DNA from: Flavobacteriales bacterium
GTDB taxonomy: Bacteria > Bacteroidota > Bacteroidia > Flavobacteriales_D > Cryomorphaceae
DNA length: 14,156 bases
Assembly: GCA_020200995.1 (NCBI GenBank)
Contig: JAIVHQ010000009.1
Coordinates: 9,962-24,117, forward strand
Direction of reading: 5' to 3'
The translations under genes and the position numbers were made by a program. The notes under the pieces are model-generated. The model searched no databases and was not told the origin of the DNA. It was given only the letters and a program-made list of their open reading frames with translations. Below, one piece after another: positions 1 through 6,135 of this stretch. Within the stretch, counting starts at the first letter, position 1; every line of letters starts with the position of its first letter.

Positions 1-2192
1 AGTTCCGATGCTTTGGTCGATTCTTCCGTATCGGGAAACTTGGCAATGATGTCTTTCAGAATATTTTCAAATGAACCGGGGTCGCTTTTTGAGGCAATGG
101 TCAGTGCCTTAATCAAGTAGTATTTCGGCAGAAAATTGTTGTCGGGCTCGCTCGTTATAATACTGTTGCATGTAAGCAGTACTTCATTGTAGCGCCGCTG
201 ATTGTATTTGTCGAAGGTGTCTTCGTAGATGATTTTTTCAGCCTCGTAATTCTCATTTTTGGCCGAGAGGTAGTCGGGGTTCAGAATAAGCTTGGCGTAA
301 TCTGTTTCTGGATAGTCCTCGAGAAGGATGTCCTTATAGTAATCCGAATTATCTCTGAAACCGGTACCCACAAAGCTACCGCTGCGCTCTTTTTCATAAT
401 AAATCCTGTAAAGCTGATAGTAGGCACTCGGAGCCGTGGCGCTGGTATCGTACTCGGTCGAAACGCGCAGAAAAGACTCGATGGCATTGTCTTCGTCTTT
501 GAGGCGTTCTTTATATATCAACCCGATATCGTAAAGTGCTTCGATGATTTCATTGTGCTTGACATTCTGTGCAGAGTCGCTCATGGGCAGCATGGCGATG
601 TACTCTTCCAAAGTGAGGATGCCCGAATCGGCTTCTTCACCCATGTCGGCAAGGGCGTCGGGATCGTCGTCATCCATTCCCCTGTTTACACTCCGCTTTG
701 TGCTGCGCCGCCAGTTATCTTCCAGGGTGCGGTTTCCCCAGCGCCTCTTGAATTCCTGCATGCCGCTCCCAAGGGCTGATGGATTGTAGAAGTACCAGTT
801 TTTGCCGCTACCGTATGATTTTGGCCCGTCTGACCCTGCGGCACCAAACTGCAGACGTTCAAGTGCTTCTTGCTCTTCGAGTTTTTTTCGCTCGTATTCT
901 GCTTCCAGATCGGCAATCATTTTGATAATGATTTTATCACGCTCGTCCTCATCCATGTTGGCAAGGGTCAGCAAGCTGTCGTTTTTTTCTACGAGGTCGA
1001 GGTTGGTTACCAGATCACCGAGCGAGGTGGCTTTCGCCAAAATATCACGGTATCCCGGAAAATTCTCATCGATCAGCGTGGCCGTACTGTCGTAGTAGTT
1101 CTTCGCGGTCAGGTATTCGCGGTCTGTAAAGTACAGGTCTGCAATGCGCAGGTAACTGCGCGCTTTTTGATTGGGATTGTTTACGCTTTTTTGGATTGAC
1201 AATTCAAGCAGGCGAATTCCCTCTTCAATATTCCGCTCTTCCAGCTCGATCTCCGCCCAGGCAAAATAAATTTGATCCTGATAGTCGCGGTATTTCTCTT
1301 CTTTGGCCATGTCCGAGAGCATGTCTTTGATCTTGCGTGAATCCAGCTTTCGGTCGAATGCAAGGGCCTGGCTGATTTTGGCGTAAAACTCCATTTCGTA
1401 TCCCGGCTTGAGTTCCACCACCCTTTCAAAGTAGCTGATGGCCTGCTGAGAGCGCCCCTCTTCTTTGTGCGCCTGCGCTGTGATGTACGTTAGCCGCGCC
1501 TTCGTTCGTGTGTCTTCATTCAGCCGGGCTGCATCTTCCAGGTGAGGAATGGCGTCTTTGTAGCGCTTTTGCTTCATATACATGTCTGCGTACACGGCAT
1601 GGAGGTTGGCCTCAAAATCTTTCGGGCGGTCCTCACTCATGTCTTTTTCAATCACCGAGAGCACTGTGTTGGCCTTACCGTACTTTTCCTCTACGAAGTA
1701 CGTGCGAGCCAACCAAAGTCCGGCATCGAAGCGCGAAGATTGTCCTTTGTATTTCTTGGCCACATAAGCAAACATCTCCTGTGCTGTGCTGTAACGCCCT
1801 TTGTAATAATTGGCAATCCCGATGAGCAGATATCCGTCGTCAATCCAGCGGTTTTTCTCCTTTTTGCTGATCTCCATGCTGTGCCGATCGATCATGGTGC
1901 CGCATTTTTCGATGATGGCATCCATTTGCGGATACATGTTCTTTTGCTGCTCTTCACCGGGCTCCACAAACACGGGCATCACATTCAAAAAGTCGTCTTC
2001 TTTGGTAGCCCAAAGTTGATTTTCGGTTTGCATCATCAACTCATTGGCATTGAAATACCAATTGTATTGAGATGTCATCTGGTGGTAAAAGCGACTTGTA
2101 AACTTATCTTTCTTTCGCGAACAGCCGGCTACAACAAGCACAAATGCAAGTGCAAGGCATGATATGGCCGTGTATGATATGTTTCGCTTCAA
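1..2192 (-). CDS. porW/sprE: T9SS lipoprotein PorW/SprE, C-terminus cut by window edge
   Basis: Lipoprotein of the type IX secretion and gliding machinery, expected in the periplasm anchored to a membrane. The frame is open for about 730 codons to the left edge; family members are roughly 850-900 residues, so the C-terminal end is missing. A TTG start is chosen because it gives a textbook lipoprotein signal: KR at residues 2-3, a hydrophobic core, and lipobox VAGC with Cys24. Just after it come CSRKKDKF and YHQMTSQYNWYFNANE, typical of this family. TPR-like helices fill much of the protein (for example ISYFERVVELKPGYEMEF). A central family signature, WYFYNPSALGSG, lies at about residues 466-477, followed by EFKRRWGNRTLEDNW and an acidic linker (MDDDDPDALADMGEEAD). 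An in-frame ATG at 2240 would add 16 residues but lies upstream of the likely promoter box at 2227-2234. The gene is divergent from the M23 peptidase. Family assignment is confident; the exact start is less so. Confidence 0.9.
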   Translation of the reverse strand, partial: MKRNISYTAISCLALAFVLVVAGCSRKKDKFTSRFYHQMTSQYNWYFNANELMMQTENQLWATKEDDFLNVMPVFVEPGEEQQKNMYPQMDAIIEKCGTMIDRHSMEISKKEKNRWIDDGYLLIGIANYYKGRYSTAQEMFAYVAKKYKGQSSRFDAGLWLARTYFVEEKYGKANTVLSVIEKDMSEDRPKDFEANLHAVYADMYMKQKRYKDAIPHLEDAARLNEDTRTKARLTYITAQAHKEEGRSQQAISYFERVVELKPGYEMEFYAKISQALAFDRKLDSRKIKDMLSDMAKEEKYRDYQDQIYFAWAEIELEERNIEEGIRLLELSIQKSVNNPNQKARSYLRIADLYFTDREYLTAKNYYDSTATLIDENFPGYRDILAKATSLGDLVTNLDLVEKNDSLLTLANMDEDERDKIIIKMIADLEAEYERKKLEEQEALERLQFGAAGSDGPKSYGSGKNWYFYNPSALGSGMQEFKRRWGNRTLEDNWRRSTKRSVNRGMDDDDPDALADMGEEADSGILTLEEYIAMLPMSDSAQNVKHNEIIEALYDIGLIYKERLKDEDNAIESFLRVSTEYDTSATAPSAYYQLYRIYYEKERSGSFVGTGFRDNSDYYKDILLEDYPETDYAKLILNPDYLSAKNENYEAEKIIYEDTFDKYNQRRYNEVLLTCNSIITSEPDNNFLPKYYLIKALTIASKSDPGSFENILKDIIAKFPDTEESTKASE

Positions 2193-2226
2193 GTTGTTTT
2201 GTTGTAACGCATGAACTAATAATCTA

Positions 2227-2234
2227 CAAAAATA
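2227..2234 (-). promoter_or_regulatory. Candidate -7 box for porW/sprE (TATTTTTG)
   Basis: Read on the minus strand this is TATTTTTG, an exact match to the Bacteroidota -7 consensus TAnnTTTG. Transcription would begin near 2221, giving a leader of about 29 nt before the TTG start at 2192. No TTG -33 element is seen at the usual spacing (the nearest is 12 nt away). The box supports the TTG start over the ATG at 2240, which would lie upstream of the transcript. Confidence 0.5.
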
Positions 2235-2275
2235 TTGCATTTTTCCCAATTTCAGTCCGTTTTGTCTGCGACTTG

Positions 2276-2308
2276 GGTGCGGTAAATATTTCGGATATTT
2301 ACCGCTCC
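2276..2308. promoter_or_regulatory. Long inverted repeat between divergent porW and M23 genes
   Basis: Arms 2279-2289 (GCGGTAAATAT) and 2295-2305 (ATATTTACCGC) are perfect 11-bp complements around a 5-nt TTCGG loop. Beyond one T/T mismatch they extend to 14-bp arms (2276-2289 and 2295-2308). The right arm ends 11 nt before the ATG of the M23 gene, in the shared upstream region of two divergent genes. It could be an operator for a dimeric regulator, or an RNA hairpin in the M23 gene leader. Weak -7-like sequences for the plus strand (TATTTCGG and TATTTACC) overlap the arms, so binding could occlude that promoter. Confidence 0.65.
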
Positions 2309-2319
2309 GATTGTCCCGA

Positions 2320-3207
2320 ATGGCTGAAAAAGAAAAAAAAGACAAGAAATTCTTTCACCGACTCAAAAGCCGATACAGGCTGGTGCTGGTCAATGACGCA
2401 ACTTTTGACGAGCGTTTTTCGGCTTACCTCACACCGCTAAATGTAATTTCGGGAGTGACGGCTGTGGTGATTGTAATCTCGATTTTTGTGGTTTCAGTGA
2501 TTGTATTTACCCCCGTCAAGGAGTATATTCCGGGTTACAGTGATTCCAAAACCCGCATCTCGGCGTTGAGGGCCGCCGTTAGGGCCGACTCGCTCGCTGA
2601 GGCACAGCGTATTTACGAGCAGTATTTCGACCATATCAGCCGTGTACTTGCGGGTGATGTACTGGATGACACCATCGCTGCCGAGCCCGAGGCGGAAAAA
2701 CGCATCACCTACGACAACCTCAGCTTCGCCATTTCTCGTGAAGACTCTATTTTGCGAAAGGAGATCGAATCAGAAGAACGGTTTGCACTTAATCCGGGCG
2801 CCGGATTTTCGTCGGTAGCCATGGGGCTTCCGGGCGTGTTCTTTTTCACCCCGTTGAGGGGTGCAGTCTCCTCGTCATTTGATGCTTCTATCGGGCATTA
2901 CGGCGTCGATATCGCAGCCGATGAAGGCGATGCGGTGAGCGCCGTCTACGACGGTACGATTGTACTTGCTTCTTTTACCTCCGACGGTGGTTATGTAATT
3001 CAAATACAACACGCCAACAACCTGGTGTCGGTGTACAAGCACAATTCGGCCCTGCTCAAAAAACAAGGCGACAGGGTGGAGGCGGGCGACATCATCGCCG
3101 TGGTGGGCAATACGGGTGAATACACCGATGGCCCCCACCTCCATTTCGAACTCTGGTACAACGGCACCCCGCTCGACCCCCAGGCTTTTATCGCTTTTTC
3201 TTCCTAA
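2320..3207 (+). CDS. Membrane-anchored M23 (LytM) metallopeptidase
   Basis: Predicted zinc endopeptidase acting on peptidoglycan cross-links, or a LytM-type regulator, at the outer face of the inner membrane. The product has 295 residues: a Lys-rich cytoplasmic N-terminus (1-40), one transmembrane helix (about 42-64), a short helical stem (about 75-150), and a C-terminal LytM domain (about 175-292). The zinc ligands and catalytic residues of the family look intact: H193 and D197 in HYGVD, H241 in VYKH, and H273 and H275 in GPHLHFEL, so it is probably catalytically competent. The ATG at 2320 is preferred to a TTG three codons upstream because MAEKEKKDKK is a natural N-terminus. No other gene lies between it and divergent porW/sprE. 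M23 proteins of this build are common in Bacteroidota. The substrate is not identifiable from sequence. Confidence 0.9.
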   Translation: MAEKEKKDKKFFHRLKSRYRLVLVNDATFDERFSAYLTPLNVISGVTAVVIVISIFVVSVIVFTPVKEYIPGYSDSKTRISALRAAVRADSLAEAQRIYEQYFDHISRVLAGDVLDDTIAAEPEAEKRITYDNLSFAISREDSILRKEIESEERFALNPGAGFSSVAMGLPGVFFFTPLRGAVSSSFDASIGHYGVDIAADEGDAVSAVYDGTIVLASFTSDGGYVIQIQHANNLVSVYKHNSALLKKQGDRVEAGDIIAVVGNTGEYTDGPHLHFELWYNGTPLDPQAFIAFSS

Positions 3208-3295
3208 GGCGATCAGACATATCAGCCCGGCATAACATGTGGGGCATTCCTGTCGTTCTATCTCAACCTCCAAAGCCGTAGAAATCAAAATTTCA

Positions 3296-4684
3296 ATGAC
3301 TGAATTGCTTCGAATGTTTATTACCGCGGCCGTGCTCGCAACCTGCACTATGCAGCTCTCTGCGCAGCTCGTGCTCGAAACTTCGCTCCGTGATCTCGGC
3401 ACCCTTACGCGCGCCGACGAGCGGTTTGCCGATTTTCAAATTCGAAACACGGGCACCACCGACGAAATCATTTTTCGGGTAGAGGCGGGCCGCAACTCCG
3501 TGGTGAAAATGAGTTCGAAAACGATAGCCGCCGGCGCCACTGAAACCATTCGCCTTCAGTACAACCCCGAAAAGGCAGGCCCTTTCAACATCGAGGCGCG
3601 CATCTTTGCAAGTGCCTGGCAAAGTCCGCGCACAGCCGTGCTCCGTGGCGAAGCATTATTTGCCGATACCGGCATTCCCTGCCCCGATTTTTCGGACGTG
3701 CCGGGGGGTGCATTGCGCGCTTTCCACATCAGCCTGCGCGATCCCGATATGAAACCCGCTGCGGGCGCTCTGGTCAGGATATTCAGGGAGGGCAGGGAGG
3801 TGGCCATAACCCGCACCGATGAGCGCGGCGAAGCTTCGGAAAGCCTAATGCCGGGCCGCTACCTGATCGTCGCGGAGATCGATGGCGTGAGCCTTGATAC
3901 AGCGATTTATGCCTCGGTGGTAAATGACCATGTATTGTTGCTCCTCGATAGGGCCCTTCCGAAAAAAGTGCGCCCGCCCGAACTTCCCGCTGCAGAGGAA
4001 ACAGCCCTCGCCAATGAGCCTGAGCCTGTCGAATCACGCCCTGCCCGGCCGGCCAGGCCCGACCCACCCGCAAAGGTGACGGATGTGAGCGAGGCCACCC
4101 CGGCGGGCGACAATGAATTGATGCCACTGTCAAAGTTCAAGCAGAGCAATGTGGTTTTTCTCGTCGATGTATCCACATCCATGAAGCACCAGTCGCGGAT
4201 GGACCTCCTCAAAATTGCCATGACCGATCTTCTGGACGTGCTCAGGGACGTGGATCGATTTACACTGATCAGCTACGCCTCCGAGACCAACACCCTGATC
4301 GACGCCACTGAGGTGCTCGACCGCGCTCAATGTGCCGACGCAATTGCCGCCCTGCATCCGCGCGGCTCTACCGAGGGGGCCAAGGCCATCGACAAAGCAG
4401 GTAAAGCTGCGCGCAAGCATTTTTTGCCGGAAGGCAACAACCAAATCATACTCGCCACCGACGGGGCCTTCAACGAGGGCGCCCGAAAAGCCGAAAAACT
4501 GGTCAAAAAATACCGCCGCAGCGATATTGCCACCTCAGTGCTTTGCATACGCTGTGGCCAATTTACCACCAAAGAGATGACGGGCCTTGCCGAAGCCGGC
4601 GAGGGCACTTTCATACCGATCGAAAGTGCGGATGATGCAGGTGATCGGCTGATTTCGGAGATCAAAAGAAGTGCCTTGCGATAA
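3296..4684 (+). CDS. Secreted von Willebrand factor A domain protein with Ig-like and carboxypeptidase-regulatory-like domains
   Basis: 462 residues of unknown specific function. The chosen ATG gives a Sec signal peptide (about 1-24, ending LSAQ); an upstream GTG at 3239 would bury it. Domains in order: an Ig-like DUF1573/HYDIN-type module (about 25-125, with LRDLGTL and QIRNTGTT); a carboxypeptidase-regulatory-like module (about 140-215, with AGALVRIF and GRYLIVAEIDG); a Pro/Glu/Ala-rich linker (about 220-275); and a vWA domain (about 282-462). The MIDAS metal site looks complete: DVSTS at 291-295, Thr359 in RGSTEG and Asp389 in ATDG, so metal-dependent ligand binding is plausible. No lipobox, transmembrane anchor or T9SS sorting domain is seen, so it is probably periplasmic or secreted. 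It lies 88 bp after the M23 gene on the same strand, possibly in one operon. No partner can be named. Confidence 0.85.
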   Translation: MTELLRMFITAAVLATCTMQLSAQLVLETSLRDLGTLTRADERFADFQIRNTGTTDEIIFRVEAGRNSVVKMSSKTIAAGATETIRLQYNPEKAGPFNIEARIFASAWQSPRTAVLRGEALFADTGIPCPDFSDVPGGALRAFHISLRDPDMKPAAGALVRIFREGREVAITRTDERGEASESLMPGRYLIVAEIDGVSLDTAIYASVVNDHVLLLLDRALPKKVRPPELPAAEETALANEPEPVESRPARPARPDPPAKVTDVSEATPAGDNELMPLSKFKQSNVVFLVDVSTSMKHQSRMDLLKIAMTDLLDVLRDVDRFTLISYASETNTLIDATEVLDRAQCADAIAALHPRGSTEGAKAIDKAGKAARKHFLPEGNNQIILATDGAFNEGARKAEKLVKKYRRSDIATSVLCIRCGQFTTKEMTGLAEAGEGTFIPIESADDAGDRLISEIKRSALR

Positions 4685-4708
4685 ACCTTTTCCCTTGGCC
4701 CTTTGTCT

Positions 4709-4716
4709 TATCTTTG
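4709..4716 (+). promoter_or_regulatory. Consensus -7 box (TATCTTTG) upstream of dxr
   Basis: TATCTTTG is an exact TAnnTTTG match followed by CCC, a common arrangement in Bacteroidota. Transcription would start near 4721, giving dxr an unusually long leader of about 220 nt that contains the 4789-4852 hairpin. No TTG is found at the ideal -33 distance (nearest is 4695-4697, too close). It is the best promoter candidate for the dxr-rseP pair. Confidence 0.5.
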
Positions 4717-4725
4717 CCCAAATTA

Positions 4726-4794
4726 GTGGCTGTCCGTAAAGCCCGCTATCTGCCTTGCACCATGCCTGCGGCTTGGTCTGCGACTTGCTTCTAA
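4726..4794 (+). other. Tiny open frame (22 codons) behind the 4709 promoter
   Basis: GTG start, 22 codons, ending TAA inside the left arm of the 4789-4852 hairpin. It begins about 5 nt after the expected transcription start, so it could be a leaderless upstream frame. The product (MAVRKARYLP then CTMPAAWSATCF) resembles nothing I recognise. It may be chance, or the trace of an interspersed repeat. Confidence 0.15.
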
Positions 4795-4881
4795 AAACAG
4801 TTATCCCGCTGCGGCGGGACTCCTTAACTGCCTGCTGGCATGATTTTTAGAACATCGCGCCCATGCCTTTGATTTGGTCCG
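4760..4881 (+). repeat. Imperfect direct repeat flanking the intergenic hairpin
   Basis: Two 21-nt copies, at 4760-4780 and 4861-4881, both begin CCATGCCT and share TTGGTC near the end; 16 of 21 positions agree by eye. They bracket the hairpin at 4789-4852 almost symmetrically. This is compatible with a small repeat element, but the copies are diverged and short, so chance or a shared coding-like motif cannot be excluded. Confidence 0.3.
4789..4852. repeat. Composite nested hairpin in the dxr leader
   Basis: Three consecutive left-arm segments pair in order with three right-arm segments: TTCTAAAAA (4789-4797) with TTTTTAGAA (4844-4852); CAGTTA (4798-4803) with TAACTG (4825-4830); TCCCGC (4804-4809) with GCGGGA (4814-4819), around a TGCG loop. 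The left arm is an unbroken 21 nt, whereas the right arm is interrupted by 5 nt and 13 nt. All 21 left-arm bases pair, which is hard to get by chance. It could be a leader-RNA structure controlling dxr, or a small dispersed palindromic element. It lacks the plain stem plus U-tract of a terminator. Confidence 0.6.
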
Positions 4882-4943
4882 GAGAGGTAATATCGAACTT
4901 TATGACTCAGCCACTTGACAGTATGGACAGACTCAAATTATGA
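4863..4943 (+). other. Short upstream frame overlapping the dxr start
   Basis: 26 codons from an ATG at 4863, or 13 codons from an internal ATG at 4902, ending TGA at 4941-4943. The stop overlaps the dxr ATG (4940-4942) as ATGA. A purine-rich GGAGAGG at 4881-4887 lies 14 nt before the inner ATG. This arrangement could couple leader translation to dxr. The peptide (MTQPLDSMDRLKL from the inner start) has no recognisable features, so this remains tentative. Confidence 0.2.
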
Positions 4944-6127
4944 AGCAATCCACCCACAGGCACATCGCCATTCTGGGCTCTACCGGCAGCATCGGTACCC
5001 AGGCCCTGGATGTGATCCGTGCCAATCCCGACCACTTTACCGTGGAGGTACTCACTGCAGGCTCCAACGCTGATCTGCTCAGGGCCCAGGCCCTCGAGTT
5101 TAAGCCAAATGCAGTAGTGATCGGCAACGAGGCGAAGTACGCTGAGCTCAAAGATGTGCTCTTCGAAGAGGGCATCAAAGTATACTGCGGCGCCGACGCA
5201 CTCTGCGATGTGGTCGAAATGGAAGAAATCGATATCGTGCTCACTGCATTGGTCGGTTTTGCCGGGCTGAGGCCCACCATGCGCGCCATCGAAGCGGGCA
5301 AGCACATCGCTTTGGCAAACAAGGAAACCCTCGTGGTGGCGGGCGAGCTCGTCACGGCGGCGGCCCGCGAGAAGGGGGTGAACATATACCCGGTCGATTC
5401 GGAACACTCGGCCATTTTTCAGTGCCTCACGGGCGAGTTTCACAACCCCGTGGAGAAGATCTACCTCACTGCCTCCGGCGGCCCCTTTCGGGGAAAAACC
5501 AAAGAAGAAGTGTACCACGCCCGACCTGAAGACGCCCTCAAGCACCCCAACTGGGAGATGGGCGCCAAAATCACCATCGACTCGGCTTCGATGATGAACA
5601 AAGGGCTCGAAGTGATAGAAGCCAAGTGGTTGTTCGGACTTAAGAGCGAGCAGATCGACGTCATTGTACATCCGCAATCCATCATCCACAGCATTGTGCA
5701 GTTTCAGGACGGAAGCATGAAGGCCCAGATGGGACTGCCCGACATGAAGCTGCCCATCCAATACGCCCTGGCCTACCCGCAGCGATTGCCCTCGGATTTT
5801 CCGCGGTTCGATTTTCGAAATTTTGCCTCGCTCACTTTTGAGCAGCCGGATTACGAAGCTTTTAAAAACCTCTCATTGGCTTTTGAAGCCATGCACCGCG
5901 GAGGAAATGCCCCGTGCATACTCAACGCGGCCAACGAAATAGTGGTGCGCGCCTTTCTGGACAAGGAGCTGCCTTTCGGCAAAATGCCCGAGGTGATCGA
6001 GGATGCCATGAACAGCGTAGCGTTTATTGCCAAACCCACCCTTGAGCAGTACTTCGAAACCGACGAAGCCACCAGAACATATGTTCGAAACAAGATAAAA
6101 GCAGCCCCTGAGCCAGCAAAACCGTAA
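4940..6127 (+). CDS. dxr: 1-deoxy-D-xylulose 5-phosphate reductoisomerase
   Basis: Converts 1-deoxy-D-xylulose 5-phosphate to 2-C-methyl-D-erythritol 4-phosphate with NADPH, the committed step of the MEP isoprenoid pathway in the cytoplasm. It has 395 residues, the normal length. The NADPH-binding loop GSTGSIG is at 13-19 and NKET at 127-130. The metal ligands D153 and E155 are in PVDSEHS and E224 is in NKGLE, matching D150, E152 and E231 of the E. coli enzyme; N220 and K221 are also kept. Further family blocks are LTASGGPFRG (about 176-185), HPQSIIHSIVQ, and AANEIVVRAF towards the C-terminus. The start follows directly from the conserved N-terminal Rossmann strand (HIAILGSTG). rseP follows after 8 bp, a pairing often seen in Bacteroidota, so the two are probably co-transcribed from the 4709 promoter. 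All catalytic features appear intact. Confidence 0.97.
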   Translation: MKQSTHRHIAILGSTGSIGTQALDVIRANPDHFTVEVLTAGSNADLLRAQALEFKPNAVVIGNEAKYAELKDVLFEEGIKVYCGADALCDVVEMEEIDIVLTALVGFAGLRPTMRAIEAGKHIALANKETLVVAGELVTAAAREKGVNIYPVDSEHSAIFQCLTGEFHNPVEKIYLTASGGPFRGKTKEEVYHARPEDALKHPNWEMGAKITIDSASMMNKGLEVIEAKWLFGLKSEQIDVIVHPQSIIHSIVQFQDGSMKAQMGLPDMKLPIQYALAYPQRLPSDFPRFDFRNFASLTFEQPDYEAFKNLSLAFEAMHRGGNAPCILNAANEIVVRAFLDKELPFGKMPEVIEDAMNSVAFIAKPTLEQYFETDEATRTYVRNKIKAAPEPAKP

Positions 6128-6135
6128 CACAGCGA

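Noticed and set aside
1542..2162. 206-codon plus-strand open frame, with several other plus-strand frames between 544 and 2019
   Set aside because: They lie antisense to porW/sprE, whose minus-strand frame is open throughout and carries a lipobox, TPRs and family signatures. The plus-strand translations show no domain or credible N-terminus.
2875..3402. 175-codon minus-strand frame spanning the M23 and vWA genes
   Set aside because: It crosses two confident genes in antisense and has no recognisable motif.
4685..4939. Degenerate insertion sequence or transposase remnant
   Set aside because: Inverted and direct repeats are present, but no transposase-like reading frame is visible and target-site duplications could not be identified. 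It is kept only as a possible small repeat element.
4907..5761. 284-codon minus-strand open frame
   Set aside because: It is entirely antisense to dxr, whose catalytic motifs fix the coding strand. The antisense frame is long only because of codon bias.
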